Source: Pseudomonas brassicacearum
GTDB lineage: Bacteria; Pseudomonadota; Gammaproteobacteria; Pseudomonadales; Pseudomonadaceae
Length of the DNA stretch: 64,000 bases
Direction: 5' to 3'
Assembly: GCF_009601685.2 (NCBI RefSeq)
Contig: NZ_CP045701.2
Coordinates: forward strand, 1,240,001-1,304,000
Shown here: positions 18,326 to 28,622 of the stretch, piece by piece
Layout of the letters: every line of letters begins with the position of its first letter
Position numbering within the stretch: position 1 is the first letter of the stretch
Program-made: the position numbers and the translations under genes
Notes under the pieces: model-generated
What the model was told of the DNA's origin: nothing
Seen by the model: only the letters and a program-made list of their open reading frames with translations
The model's database searches: none

Positions 18326-19117
18326 TCAATTGGCGCTCATGGTCGAACGCGGGGCCACTGGCTGGTTGTCGTTGGAAATGGTCACTTCCACGCGACGGTT
18401 CATGGCACGGCCCGAGACGCTGTTGTTATCGGCCACCGGGAATTCCTTGCCGTAGCCTTGGGTCACGATGCGGGCCGGGTCCACGCCCATTTTCACCAGG
18501 GCGGTGCGCACCGAGCTGGCACGGCGTTCGGAGAGCGACTGGTTGTAGGAGTCTGAGCCGGTGCTGTCGGTGTAGCCTTCGATGATCACCTTGCGGTCCG
18601 GGTTTTCCTGGAGGAACTGCGCCAGTTTGCCCACATTGGTCATGCCGCTGGCGCGCAGGTCGGACTTGTTGGTGGCGAACAGCACGTCGCCAAAGGTCAC
18701 CAGCGTACCGCGTTCGGTCTGCTTGGCGTTGAGGCTGTCCTGCAGCTGCTTGATCTGTGCGTTGCGCGCTTCGAGCAAGGCACGAGCACGTTCGTCACCG
18801 GCATTTTTCAGCTCGGCCTCGGCCTTGCGCAGGGCGATGGTCTGCTTGGCCACTTCAACGCGTTGGTTGGTCAGGTAAGCCAACTGGTCGACCTTGGCTT
18901 CGTCTTCCTTGTCCATATAGGCCTTGTCAGCCTTGGCCAGGAAGTCGGCGGCATCCTTGGTTTCCAATGCAGCCACTTTGGTCGCCGCCGGGTCAGCCTG
19001 CAGGCCGTTGTAGTTGGTCCGCGCCTGTTCCAGGTTCGCGTTTGGATCGTGGGAGCAAGCGGCCAGGGCTACGCAGGCAGCGAGCAGGGCGGGCATCATC
19101 AAGTGTTTGTGCATCAT
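18326..19117 (-). CDS. lptF: OmpA-family outer-membrane lipoprotein LptF
   Basis: 263 aa from the first of two ATG codons that follow AAAGGA; a longer reading would start on a TTG over the ribosome site. Lipobox LAAC (Cys21), an N-terminal DUF4398-like helical coiled region, then a C-terminal OmpA peptidoglycan-binding domain (GYTDSTGSDSYNQSLSERRA ... NRRVEVTI). P. aeruginosa LptF (PA3692) is an outer-membrane lipoprotein of the AlgU stress regulon. It follows the DUF4398 lipoprotein by about 50 bp, likely one operon. Confidence 0.88.
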   Translation of the reverse strand: MMHKHLMMPALLAACVALAACSHDPNANLEQARTNYNGLQADPAATKVAALETKDAADFLAKADKAYMDKEDEAKVDQLAYLTNQRVEVAKQTIALRKAEAELKNAGDERARALLEARNAQIKQLQDSLNAKQTERGTLVTFGDVLFATNKSDLRASGMTNVGKLAQFLQENPDRKVIIEGYTDSTGSDSYNQSLSERRASSVRTALVKMGVDPARIVTQGYGKEFPVADNNSVSGRAMNRRVEVTISNDNQPVAPRSTMSAN

Positions 19118-19165
19118 AGTCTGTCGTCCTTTTATCAATGAGAAGTACGTCGTGGCGTGAACGGC

Positions 19166-19579
19166 TTACTGAACCTTCTTCATGCCTTCCTGACGCAGTT
19201 CCTGAACCCCTTTCTGAGAATCCTTGAGTGCTTGTTCGGCCTTGGCGGCCTGGGCCTTGCGCTCGGCGACGCGGGCATCCCACTCGGCCTGTTCGGCCAG
19301 TCGCTTGGCTTCTTCGTAGTTCTTGTCATGCATGGCGATTTCGGCCTGCTTGAGCTTGTCCTGGGCCGACTTCATTTCCACAGCAGCGAATTCGGTACCG
19401 CCGGCGCTGACAGCGCTGTTGACCGCCGATTCGGTCACCGCGTACTGCTCCGAAGGTGGATTACCGGCGCAACCGGCGAGAATGAAGCTGCTACCGATCG
19501 CCAGGGCAGCCAACTTCAAGCCGCGCAGGCCAGTGGATGAGGGTTTGGCAGTGCAGGTATTCATAGGCTTCAACTCCAT
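19166..19579 (-). CDS. DUF4398 lipoprotein
   Basis: 137 aa, or 132 aa if the second ATG is used; both have an acceptable ribosome site. Lipobox ILAGC (Cys37 from the first ATG). The mature part is an Ala/Lys/Glu-rich coiled coil (EEAKRLAEQAEWDARVAERK) typical of DUF4398. It sits upstream of lptF, whose N-terminal half resembles it, and behind a probable AlgU promoter. A cell-envelope role is inferred from location and regulation. Confidence 0.85.
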   Translation of the reverse strand: MELKPMNTCTAKPSSTGLRGLKLAALAIGSSFILAGCAGNPPSEQYAVTESAVNSAVSAGGTEFAAVEMKSAQDKLKQAEIAMHDKNYEEAKRLAEQAEWDARVAERKAQAAKAEQALKDSQKGVQELRQEGMKKVQ

Positions 19580-19694
19580 TGGAAAACTCCTGAAAAAACT
19601 ACAAATCCATGCTGGAACCGAGGCCGTGACGTCTGATTTGGCGCTAGCGCCAAGGCGCGGTTATTTAAACGACCGTTCCAGTATGGTTACTCGG

Positions 19695-19722
19695 TGTGAC
19701 CCGAGGCGTTTTTCAAAAGTTC
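19695..19722 (-). promoter_or_regulatory. probable AlgU (sigma-22/RpoE-type) promoter
   Basis: On the minus strand, GAACTT, 17 bp, TCACA. The -35 is a perfect match to the known AlgU consensus (GAACTT-N16/17-TCTGA) and the -10 matches at three of five positions. It lies about 115 bp before the DUF4398-lptF operon. P. aeruginosa lptF is known to depend on AlgU, which fits. The rest of the 378-bp gap (19580-19957) holds only the type B repeat. Confidence 0.55.
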
Positions 19723-19847
19723 AGCGAAGATGGCCATTCGCCAAAAGAATTGCTGACTGATCGGTCAGTGGTAGAAAAGCTGAACTTTCAAGGCGCGCAG
19801 CGGTATTCCCGGTGTAGGGAGCGTGTGTTTTTTGTGGCGGGCGCGCG

Positions 19848-19953
19848 TGTAGGAGCTGCCGAAGGCTGCGATCTTTTGATCTTTTGATCTTTCGCTTGGG
19901 ACTCAAGCGTCAGGGGAAAGATCGCAGCCTCGCTTCGCTCGTCAGCTCCTACA
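19848..19953. repeat. type B palindromic repeat
   Basis: TGTAGGAGCTGCCGAAGGCT and its mirror AGCTCCTACA flank inner arms GCGATCTTTTGATC and AAAGATCGCAGCC. Downstream of the minus-strand 114-aa gene. Confidence 0.85.
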
Positions 19954-19957
19954 GGAG

Positions 19958-20302
19958 TCAGTGCTTGGATTTATCGTTCTGCGAGGAAAGTTCGTGCAGA
20001 TGCCGACGGGACAACGCGAGAAATCGCGGGGTCGGGCCTACGTCTTCATAAAGCGGGTCGCCTTCTTCATCGGTGGCGACGACTTGCGTGCCCTTGATGT
20101 AGGGGAAGCTTGCTTCCAGCTCCTCCAGTGCCGCCCCGATCAGTTCGCCCAGCAGCTCCTCGGGATGGCGCTTGGGGTACATGTCGCAGATCGCTGCCAG
20201 CCGGGCGGCGGCTTCCACGTCCAGATGAATCGTGTAGCCAGTCTGGGTCAGACGGCCCTTGGCGTTTTCTTCCCAATGCTGGGCAAGCTCACGAATTTTC
20301 AT
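19958..20302 (-). CDS. Conserved protein of unknown function
   Basis: 114 aa from MKIRELAQHWEE. A longer in-frame reading (to 20389) adds residues unlike the family and crosses the promoter region of ppc. The segment GYTIHLDVEAAARLAAICDM looks like a strand plus helix of ribbon-helix-helix type, but I would not call it DNA binding. The C-terminus is rich in Arg and His. It is divergent from ppc. No function is assigned. Confidence 0.72.
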   Translation of the reverse strand: MKIRELAQHWEENAKGRLTQTGYTIHLDVEAAARLAAICDMYPKRHPEELLGELIGAALEELEASFPYIKGTQVVATDEEGDPLYEDVGPTPRFLALSRRHLHELSSQNDKSKH

Positions 20303-20482
20303 GATGACCTCAATAAGCCTGCTCGTGGCAGGCGCGGTGAGTGACAAGCCGTTGTGTGGCTTAATCATGAGACTAGCTTTGTCCCACAAGGTTTAAAGTC
20401 CCTTCGTCGCTTGTCAGAAACGGTGGGCATCGGCACTCTCTAATCCAAGAGCTGTCCGGACTTTTTTGCTGGAGAAATGCTG

Positions 20483-23113
20483 ATGACCGATATCGATGCA
20501 CGCTTGCGCGAAGACGTTCACCTGCTCGGTGAGCTATTGGGCAACACCATCCGCGAACAATACGGGGACACGTTTCTCGACAAGATCGAGCAGATCCGCA
20601 AGGGCGCCAAGGCTGACCGACGCGGCTCCGTGGACGCCGAACTCAGCGCCAGCCTCAATCAATTGAGCGAGGACGAACTGCTGCCAGTGGCGCGGGCGTT
20701 CAACCAGTTCCTCAACCTGGCCAACATCGCCGAGCAATACCAACTTATCCACCGCCGCGAAGAGTCGGAGCCGGAACCCTTCGAGGCGCGGGTATTGCCC
20801 GAGCTGCTCGCCCGGCTGCGGGCCGAGGGCCATGGCGCCGAGTCCCTGGCCCGGCAATTGGGGCGGTTGGAGATCGAACTGGTCCTCACCGCTCACCCCA
20901 CGGAAGTGGCTCGCCGTACCCTGATCCAGAAATACGACGCCATCGCCGCGCAACTGGCCGCCCAGGATCACCGCGACCTGACCCGCGCCGAGCGCGCACA
21001 GATTCACGAACGCCTGCAACGGTTGATCGCCGAAGCCTGGCACACCGAAGAAATCCGCCGCACCCGGCCGACCCCAGTGGACGAGGCCAAGTGGGGTTTT
21101 GCGGTGATCGAGCACTCGTTGTGGCAGGCCATTCCCAATTACCTGCGCAAGGCCGACCAGGCCCTGCATGCCGCCACCGGCTTGCGCCTGCCGCTGGAGG
21201 CCGCGCCAATCCGTTTTGCCTCGTGGATGGGCGGCGACCGTGACGGCAACCCGAATGTTACCGCCACAGTGACCCGCGAGGTGCTGTTGCTCGCGCGGTG
21301 GATGGCGGCGGACCTGTACCTGCGCGACATCGATCAACTGGCCGCCGAGCTGTCGATGCAACACGCCAGCGAGGCTTTGCGTGCCCAGGCCGGCGAGAGC
21401 GCCGAACCTTATCGCGCCGTGCTCAAGCAACTGCGCGAACGCTTGCGTGCCACCCGCAACTGGGCCCACGCCTCCCTGAGCGCCGCCACGCCGCCAAGCG
21501 CCGAGGTGTTGCAGCACAACCGCGAGCTGCTGGACCCCTTGGAGCTGTGCTATCACTCCCTGCATGAGTGCGGCATGGGCGTGATTGCCGACGGGCCGCT
21601 GCTCGATTGCCTGCGCCGGGCGGTGACCTTCGGCCTGTTCCTGGTGCGCCTCGATGTACGCCAGGACTCGACGCGCCATACCGCCGCCATGACGGAGATA
21701 ACCGACTACCTGGGCCTGGGTCGCTACGAAGACTGGAACGAGGAGCAACGCATCAGCTTCTTGCTGGCGGAACTGAGCAACCGGCGTCCGCTGCTGCCGG
21801 CCCATTTCAAACCGTCGGCCGACACGGCGGAGGTGTTGGCGACGTGCCGGGAAGTGGCCGCGGCACCGGCGGCGTCCCTGGGTTCCTACGTCATCTCCAT
21901 GGCCGGGGCGGCGTCCGATGTCCTCGCCGTGCAGCTGTTATTGAAGGACGCTGGCGTGTTGCGACCGATGCGCGTGGTGCCGCTGTTCGAGACCCTGGCC
22001 GACCTGGACAACGCCGGGCCGGTGATCGAGCGGCTGTTGCTGTTGCCCGGTTATCGCTCGCGGTTGCAAGGTCCCCAGGAAGTGATGATCGGCTATTCCG
22101 ATTCGGCCAAGGACGCCGGGACCACGGCGGCGGCCTGGGCGCAGTATCGGGCCCAGGAACGGCTGGTGGACATCTGCCGCGAGCAGCAAGTCGAATTGCT
22201 GTTGTTCCACGGTCGCGGCGGCACCGTGGGCCGTGGTGGTGGTCCGGCGCACGCGGCGATCCTGTCCCAGCCGCCAGGTTCGGTGGCCGGGCGTTTCCGC
22301 ACCACAGAGCAAGGCGAAATGATTCGTTTCAAATTCGGCCTGCCGGACATCGCCGAACAGAACCTCAACCTTTATCTCGCCGCAGTGCTTGAAGCGACGC
22401 TGCTGCCACCGCCGCCGCCCACGCCGCAGTGGCGACACCTGATGGACGAACTGGCGGCCGATGGCGTCAGGGCCTACCGCGCCGTGGTGCGGGAAAACCC
22501 GCAATTCGTCGAGTACTTCCGCCAGTCCACCCCCGAACAGGAATTGGGGCGCCTGCCCCTGGGCAGCCGTCCGGCCAAGCGTCGGGCCGGCGGCATCGAA
22601 AGCCTGCGGGCGATCCCGTGGATCTTCGGCTGGACCCAGACCCGCCTGATGCTGCCGGCCTGGCTCGGCTGGGAAACCGCACTGAGCAAGGCCCTGGAGC
22701 GTGGCGAAGGAGAGTTGCTGGGACAGATGCGTGAGCAATGGCCGTTCTTCCGGACCCGCATCGATATGCTGGAGATGGTGCTGGCCAAGGCCGATGCCGA
22801 TATCGCCCGCTCTTACGACGAGCGTTTGGTGGAACCTGGGCTGCTGCCTTTGGGTGCGCATTTACGCGACCTATTGTCGCAGGCCTGCTCGGTGGTCCTT
22901 GGGTTGACCGGTCAGTCGCAGCTACTGGCACATAGCCCAGCCACGCTGGAATTCATTCGCCTGCGCAACACGTACCTCGACCCGCTGCACCTGTTGCAGG
23001 CCGAACTGTTGGCGCGCTCGCGGCGGCAGGATGTGGCCCAGGGCAGCCCCGTGGAACAGGCGTTGCTGGTGTCTGTGGCGGGGATTGCCGCCGGTTTGCG
23101 CAATACCGGCTAA
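20483..23113 (+). CDS. ppc: Phosphoenolpyruvate carboxylase
   Basis: 876 aa from the second ATG, which has GGAG eight bases upstream; an ATG six bases earlier is too close to that site. It carboxylates PEP to oxaloacetate, refilling the TCA cycle. The essential histidine motif [12 protein letters not shown] has His138, and the Gly-rich catalytic loop [15 protein letters not shown] is intact. The C-terminus ends in RNTG, the usual effector-site end. It is monocistronic, with a weak GC hairpin behind it. Confidence 0.97.
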   Translation: MTDIDARLREDVHLLGELLGNTIREQYGDTFLDKIEQIRKGAKADRRGSVDAELSASLNQLSEDELLPVARAFNQFLNLANIAEQYQLIHRREESEPEPFEARVLPELLARLRAEGHGAESLARQLGRLEIELVLTAHPTEVARRTLIQKYDAIAAQLAAQDHRDLTRAERAQIHERLQRLIAEAWHTEEIRRTRPTPVDEAKWGFAVIEHSLWQAIPNYLRKADQALHAATGLRLPLEAAPIRFASWMGGDRDGNPNVTATVTREVLLLARWMAADLYLRDIDQLAAELSMQHASEALRAQAGESAEPYRAVLKQLRERLRATRNWAHASLSAATPPSAEVLQHNRELLDPLELCYHSLHECGMGVIADGPLLDCLRRAVTFGLFLVRLDVRQDSTRHTAAMTEITDYLGLGRYEDWNEEQRISFLLAELSNRRPLLPAHFKPSADTAEVLATCREVAAAPAASLGSYVISMAGAASDVLAVQLLLKDAGVLRPMRVVPLFETLADLDNAGPVIERLLLLPGYRSRLQGPQEVMIGYSDSAKDAGTTAAAWAQYRAQERLVDICREQQVELLLFHGRGGTVGRGGGPAHAAILSQPPGSVAGRFRTTEQGEMIRFKFGLPDIAEQNLNLYLAAVLEATLLPPPPPTPQWRHLMDELAADGVRAYRAVVRENPQFVEYFRQSTPEQELGRLPLGSRPAKRRAGGIESLRAIPWIFGWTQTRLMLPAWLGWETALSKALERGEGELLGQMREQWPFFRTRIDMLEMVLAKADADIARSYDERLVEPGLLPLGAHLRDLLSQACSVVLGLTGQSQLLAHSPATLEFIRLRNTYLDPLHLLQAELLARSRRQDVAQGSPVEQALLVSVAGIAAGLRNTG

Positions 23114-24052
<939 letters not shown>

Positions 24053-24074
24053 AAAGTCTGATCAGTTGCATCAT

Positions 24075-24103
24075 CTACGGCCCGCTTGCGGGTCGTAGTT
24101 GTT
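24075..24103 (+). terminator. intrinsic terminator of adk
   Basis: CTACGGCCCGC, loop TT, GCGGGTCGTAG, then TTGTTTA: an imperfect 11-bp stem with a short U-rich tail. TATACT at 24103-24108 right after it may be the -10 of tsaB. Confidence 0.7.
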
Positions 24104-24145
24104 TATACTGGCGCACTTTTTTCCACCTGATCTACGGACACATCG

Positions 24146-24823
24146 ATGAGCACCTTGCTGGCCCTGGACACCGCGACTGAAGCTTGCTCCGTTGCCTTGC
24201 TGCACGACGGCAAGGTCACGAGCCATTACGAGGTGATCCCGCGCCTGCATGCGCAGAAACTCTTGCCGATGATCCAGAAACTGCTGAGCGATGCCGGGAC
24301 GACCTTGCAGGCAGTGGACGCGATTGCCTTTGGCCGTGGGCCGGGGGCTTTTACGGGGGTGCGCATCGCCATCGGCGTCGTACAAGGGCTGGCCTTTGCC
24401 CTGGAGCGGCCGGTGTTGCCGGTGTCGAACCTGGCGGTGCTGGCCCAGCGTGCCTTGCGCGAACAGGGCGCCCGCCAAGTCGCAGCGGCCATCGATGCGC
24501 GCATGGACGAGGTGTATTGGGGCTGCTATCGCGAAACCGACGGCGAGATGCGCCTGGTCGGTGCTGAAGCGGTGTTGCCGCCCGAAGCGGCGGCATTGCC
24601 AAGTGACGCCAGCGGCGATTGGTTCGGTGCCGGCACCGGTTGGGGTTACGGCGAGCGCATCGCCGTCAGCCCGAGCGGCCAGAACGCCACCCTGCTGCCT
24701 CACGCCGAAGACCTGCTGGCCCTGGCACGCTTCGCCTGGGCCCGTGGTGAAGCCATTCCAGCCGATGATGCCCAGCCGGTGTACTTGCGGGACAAGGTCG
24801 CCACGCCCAAGTCCGAGCGCTGA
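24146..24823 (+). CDS. tsaB: tRNA N6-threonylcarbamoyladenosine synthesis protein TsaB
   Basis: 225 aa, normal for TsaB. The ASKHA-fold N-terminus LLALDTATEACSVAL and the GPGAFTGVRIA motif are clear. It forms a heterodimer with TsaD and, with TsaE, transfers the threonylcarbamoyl group to A37 of ANN-decoding tRNAs. The tcdA, csdE and csdA genes for the next modification step lie about 18 kb downstream in this window. Confidence 0.93.
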   Translation: MSTLLALDTATEACSVALLHDGKVTSHYEVIPRLHAQKLLPMIQKLLSDAGTTLQAVDAIAFGRGPGAFTGVRIAIGVVQGLAFALERPVLPVSNLAVLAQRALREQGARQVAAAIDARMDEVYWGCYRETDGEMRLVGAEAVLPPEAAALPSDASGDWFGAGTGWGYGERIAVSPSGQNATLLPHAEDLLALARFAWARGEAIPADDAQPVYLRDKVATPKSER

Positions 24824-24855
24824 AAAACATCACGTCATTCTCAAGCGGGCACCGT

Positions 24856-24983
24856 TGTAGGAGCTGCCGAAGGCTGCGATCTTTCCAGCGACACTTGAAT
24901 CCCAAGTGAAAAAGTCAAAGATCAAAAGATCGCAGGCTTCGCCAGCTCCTACACCCAGCGGGGATAAATCCCCTCGCCACAAA
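24856..24983. repeat. type B repeat joined to a type C repeat
   Basis: 24856-24953 is a type B element (TGTAGGAGCTGCCGAAGG ... GCCAGCTCCTACA). It is followed at once by CGGGGATAAATCCCCTCGCC, a type C palindromic unit seen again near 49750, 50210 and 55550. Confidence 0.8.
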
Positions 24984-25157
24984 ATCACAGCACAAAGCCA
25001 TTCCCCCACCCAAAAGTCACCCCCGACATTGCCAGTCGTCACTTTTTCGGCCCGTTTTTAAACCTTTTTGACTTTATGTGCTCTAGTTATCACTTGCGCA
25101 TTTGCGCGGCTGCGAAAGTGCCGCTAAATTGCCATCATTGATACCGAGCATTCTGTT

Positions 25158-25466
25158 ATGCGTATAGACGGCGTTTCATCCCAGTCCTATCCCATCAAGC
25201 GCAAGCCTCGTCCAGGCAAAATCGCTGAGCAAGAGTCCTTCGATGACATCGATGGCGACCTGGAATTTCCGTCTGAAGAGCAATTGGCTGCCCGTGCCGC
25301 CAAAGCCTCCGCGCAACGCCTGAGCAATCTCCCTGCCCGTCAGCAAGACATGCTTTACCACCGTGCGATGAGCCGCAGTGTCGCCACGGCCCTGGCGAGC
25401 TACCTGAGCACCGCCGGTTTCGTCGATTGGGATATGGAAGTGCTGGGACTCGATCTCTACATCTGA
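25158..25466 (+). CDS. Conserved protein of unknown function
   Basis: 102 aa. The N-terminus is basic and Pro-rich (YPIKRKPRPGKIAEQ), the middle acidic, and the C-terminal half helical (RQQDMLYHRAMSRSVATALA). No signal peptide or known domain. Its stop overlaps the next gene's ATG by one base (TGATG), implying co-translation with the DUF72 protein. Confidence 0.78.
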   Translation: MRIDGVSSQSYPIKRKPRPGKIAEQESFDDIDGDLEFPSEEQLAARAAKASAQRLSNLPARQQDMLYHRAMSRSVATALASYLSTAGFVDWDMEVLGLDLYI

Positions 25467-26326
25467 TGGTCTTGCCTTACTACCTGGGCTGCCCCTCCTG
25501 GAGCGAAAACGCCTGGCGCGATTACCTTTATCCCCAGGACGCCAAAAGCACCGACTTCCTGAAGCTCTATTCCCAAGTCTTCAATGCCGTGGAAGGCAAT
25601 ACGACCTTCTATGCCAGCCCCTCTGCTGCCACGGTCCAGCGCTGGGCCGAAATCATGCCCGAGCACTTTCGCTTCACCGCCAAGTTTCCCGGTGACATCA
25701 GTCACAATGGCGACTTGCGCGAGCGCCTGACGGCCACCGAAACCTTCCTGCAATTGCTCAGCCCCCTGGGCGGGCGTGTCGCGCCGTACTGGCTGCAACT
25801 GTCCAAGGCCTTCACCCCGAATCGGTTGCCGGAGCTGGCGGGGTTCATCGACGCCTTGCAGCGCCCCTTGGCCGTGGAGGTTCGTCACGATGAGTTCTTT
25901 GCCAAGGGCGACGCTGAAAGGCGCCTCAATCGCCTGTTGCTCGATCGCGGCGTCGAACGTATCTGCCTCGATCCTCGGGCGCTGTTCAGTTGCACCTGGC
26001 TTGATCCTGCCGTGCTTCACGCGCAATCGAAAAAGCCCCGCGTGCCGCCCCGGCCTGCGGCGTTCACCCAATGTCCGCAAGTGCGCTTCATCGGTCACCC
26101 GGTACTGGAAGCCAACGAGCCGTTCCTGACGCCGTGGGTGGAGAAAATCGCCGGCTGGATCGAAGAGGGGCGCACGCCCTATATCTTCCTGCACACCGCC
26201 GACAACCTGCTGGCGGCCAAACTCGCGCAACGTTTCCACACTCGCCTGATGAGTCGTTTGCCTGGCTTGCCGGCCCTGCCTGAGCTATATAGAGAGCCCG
26301 CCGCCGAGCAACTGGGTTTGCTCTGA
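25466..26326 (+). CDS. DUF72 (YecE-like) family protein
   Basis: 286 aa from the ATG overlapping the upstream stop; an earlier in-frame start would lie inside the previous gene. TIM-barrel-like DUF72 features: YYLGCPSWSENAW at the start, FNAVEGNTTFYASPS near residue 45, then RFTAKFPGDISH. The family has no agreed biochemical function. Coupled to the 102-aa gene. Confidence 0.85.
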   Translation: MVLPYYLGCPSWSENAWRDYLYPQDAKSTDFLKLYSQVFNAVEGNTTFYASPSAATVQRWAEIMPEHFRFTAKFPGDISHNGDLRERLTATETFLQLLSPLGGRVAPYWLQLSKAFTPNRLPELAGFIDALQRPLAVEVRHDEFFAKGDAERRLNRLLLDRGVERICLDPRALFSCTWLDPAVLHAQSKKPRVPPRPAAFTQCPQVRFIGHPVLEANEPFLTPWVEKIAGWIEEGRTPYIFLHTADNLLAAKLAQRFHTRLMSRLPGLPALPELYREPAAEQLGLL

Positions 26327-26359
26327 GGCCCACTCCCTCTCTGCTCAGGAGCGAACTAC

Positions 26360-27181
26360 ATGGATGCGCAAATTCGTCGAGCCCAGGCGTTCAAGGCCTT
26401 GCACGAACGTGAAGGGGCTTTTGTCATTCCCAACCCGTGGGATGCCGGTTCGGCCAAGATGCTGGCCAGCCTCGGCTTTGAAGCCCTGGCGACCACCAGT
26501 GCCGGCCACGCTTTTTCCTTGGGCCGGCCCGATGGCGCGCTGGGCCTGGAGGACACACTGGCCAATGTGCGGGCGATTGTGGCGGCCACCGACCTGCCCG
26601 TGGCCGTGGACCTGGAAAACGGTTTTGCCGACGCCCCCGACGAGTGCGCGCGTAACCTGCTCCGTGCGGCGCAGGCCGGTGCGGTGGGTGGTTCGATCGA
26701 GGACGCCACGGGGCGTGAAGACAGCCCGATCTATTGCTTCGACCATGCCGTGGCGCGGGTCAAGGCGGCCGCCGACGCGGTGCGTAGCCTGCCGTATCCC
26801 TTCCTGCTGACGGCCCGGGCGGAGAACTTCCTGCACGGCAATCCGGATCTGGACGACACCATCCGCCGCTTGAAGGCTTTCGCAGACGCAGGTGCCGACG
26901 TGTTGTACGCCCCGGGGCTGAGCAGCGCCGAGCAAGTGCTTGCGGTGGTGCGGGCCGTGGCGCCGAAACCGGTGAACGTGCTGATGTCCGGGGCGCTGGA
27001 CCTGACCGTCGCGCAGTTGAGCGAGTTGGGCGTCAAGCGCATCAGCGTCGGATCGGCGTTGGCCCTGGCCGCGCTTGGCGAGTTCTTCCGCGCCGCCGAA
27101 GAAATCCAGCAGCAGGGCACGTTCACCTTCACGCGCCGCTCGATGCCGTTCAAGCAGGCCAACCAATTATTCAAGGGTTGA
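26360..27181 (+). CDS. Isocitrate lyase / PEP mutase superfamily protein
   Basis: 273 aa. TIM-barrel enzyme with GAFVIPNPWDAGSAKML at the N-terminus, DLENGFADAP and SIEDATGRED as the metal and substrate loops, and FLLTARAENFL. Members act on C-C or C-P bonds of oxyacids (PEP mutase, oxaloacetate or 2-methylisocitrate lyases). The KKCGH catalytic signature of true isocitrate lyase is absent, so the reaction is unassigned. It starts 33 bp after the DUF72 gene, same direction. Confidence 0.85.
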   Translation: MDAQIRRAQAFKALHEREGAFVIPNPWDAGSAKMLASLGFEALATTSAGHAFSLGRPDGALGLEDTLANVRAIVAATDLPVAVDLENGFADAPDECARNLLRAAQAGAVGGSIEDATGREDSPIYCFDHAVARVKAAADAVRSLPYPFLLTARAENFLHGNPDLDDTIRRLKAFADAGADVLYAPGLSSAEQVLAVVRAVAPKPVNVLMSGALDLTVAQLSELGVKRISVGSALALAALGEFFRAAEEIQQQGTFTFTRRSMPFKQANQLFKG

Positions 27182-27197
27182 TGCCCGAGGCAACGTC

Positions 27198-27896
27198 GTG
27201 CGGTTTTTGAAAGTTCTTGCCGTCGTGGCACTGCTCGTTGGCGTCGCAGTGCTGGGGGTATGGCGTGGCTGGGTGGCGTTGCCGCCCCAATGGAATCCCT
27301 GGGCGCCCCTGGACGTCAACCGTGCGCCCAACCTGCTGACCCGCTTCAAGCTCATGGCCCTGCGCAACGACCCGCAGCTGTGCGACCAGGCCCTCGCCAC
27401 CTCGGGCCTGCGCACCGCGCGCCAGGCGGACAGCGGTGTCAATTCGACGTGCCCGCTGACCAATGTGCTCAGGGTGCAGGGCGGTGAAGTGGCGCTGAGC
27501 AGCAGTTTCCTCGCCAGTTGCCCGCTGGCCGTGGCCTTCGCCCTGTTCGAGCGTCATGCGTTGCAGCCGGCGGCAGCGGCGGTCTACGGGCAGAAAGTGA
27601 CGCGGGTCGATCACCTCGGCAGTTTTGCCTGTCGCAACATGTACGGTCGTGAGAGCGGGTCGCGCAGTCAGCACGCCACTGCCAGTGCGCTGGACATCGC
27701 CGGATTTCGCCTGGCCGATGGGCGCACGGTCAGCGTGCTCAAGGACTGGCCCAAGGACAATGCCGACGCGCAGTTCCTGCGCCAGGTGCGCGACGGTTCC
27801 TGTGACATGTTCAGTGTGGTCTTGAGCCCGGACTACAACGCAGCGCACCGCAACCATTTTCATCTGGACGTGGGGCCTTGGTGGATCTGTCGCTAA
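27198..27896 (+). CDS. Extensin-like C-terminal domain protein (M15-like putative peptidase)
   Basis: 232 aa from a GTG with GAGG seven bases before. One N-terminal membrane segment (VLAVVALLVGVAVLGVW), then the extensin-like C-terminal domain. The blocks SQHATASALDIAGF and NHFHLDVGP give a His, Asp and His arrangement resembling D,D-carboxypeptidases of the M15/LAS type. Several cysteines (CDQAL, TCPLT, CPLAV, CRNMYG, CDMFS) suggest disulfides in the periplasm. A cell-wall role is inference. It lies close behind the PEP-mutase-family gene. Confidence 0.8.
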   Translation: MRFLKVLAVVALLVGVAVLGVWRGWVALPPQWNPWAPLDVNRAPNLLTRFKLMALRNDPQLCDQALATSGLRTARQADSGVNSTCPLTNVLRVQGGEVALSSSFLASCPLAVAFALFERHALQPAAAAVYGQKVTRVDHLGSFACRNMYGRESGSRSQHATASALDIAGFRLADGRTVSVLKDWPKDNADAQFLRQVRDGSCDMFSVVLSPDYNAAHRNHFHLDVGPWWICR

Positions 27897-27909
27897 GGTC
27901 CGGAGAGGG

Positions 27910-28530
27910 TCAGGCGGCGATACGCAGGTTCTGCAGCACGATCGGACGTGCCCAGCGGACGTCGAAATCCAGTTGTTTCTGCTGCGCCACCAGTTCCTCT
28001 TCCGGGAAGGGCGGGAACGGCTTGTCCAGCAAATCGAGTTCGAACTCGGCGATCGGCAGGTGCAATGGGCGCGGTTGCGGTGCCGGGCCGGGCTCCGGCA
28101 GCGGTTGGCCGGCGGTGAGGACGAGCGGGCGAACCCAGTTGCTTTCGAAGGTCTGTTGTTTTTGCTGGGCAGCGATTTCTTCGGCTGGGAAGGGCGGGAA
28201 GGGCTTGTCCAGCAGGTCGAGTTCGAATTCGGCGATCGGCAGGAACAACGGTTCAGGCGGCTTGACCGGTGTTTCGGTCACTTCGCAGGTGCGCTGGCTG
28301 ACGATGTGCTCCAGCAACTCGGCGCCGAGGGTCGGTTCGACCGCTTCATCGAGGGCCACTGGCTGGTAGCTGCCAGGTGCCGGTGCGTTATCACCCAGTT
28401 GATCGGCCAGGGCCCGGGCAAAAAAATCCTGCCACAGGTGACTGACGCCGCTCAGTGCTTGGGTGTTACGCAGGCTGTAATCGCCGTAAGGGGAGATAAC
28501 GCCTATCGATGTGGATTGAATGTCTGACAT
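27910..28530 (-). CDS. Unknown protein with two near-identical 45-residue modules
   Basis: 206 aa, no signal peptide. Residues 94-138 and 155-199 are close copies of one module: [19 protein letters not shown] is identical in both, then xEExxAQQKQ and a WxRPxVL end. A Pro-rich linker ([15 protein letters not shown]) separates them. The N-terminus ([20 protein letters not shown]) is unrelated. No known domain is recognised; repeated short linear motifs suggest a binding or scaffold role. Divergent from rsmJ and convergent with the extensin-like gene. Confidence 0.75.
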   Translation of the reverse strand: MSDIQSTSIGVISPYGDYSLRNTQALSGVSHLWQDFFARALADQLGDNAPAPGSYQPVALDEAVEPTLGAELLEHIVSQRTCEVTETPVKPPEPLFLPIAEFELDLLDKPFPPFPAEEIAAQQKQQTFESNWVRPLVLTAGQPLPEPGPAPQPRPLHLPIAEFELDLLDKPFPPFPEEELVAQQKQLDFDVRWARPIVLQNLRIAA

Positions 28531-28622
28531 TTTTCTCGGTCGACGCTCAGCTCTGGCAAAATGCCGTTCACCGTTGTTATCGGCCGTTTTTGCCGATCCT
28601 TAATTTTTTGGGCGTGTTTTCC

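Noticed and set aside
20303..20389. N-terminal extension of the 114-aa minus-strand gene
   Set aside because: Adds non-conserved residues and runs into the likely ppc/divergent promoter region; MKIRELAQ is the better start.
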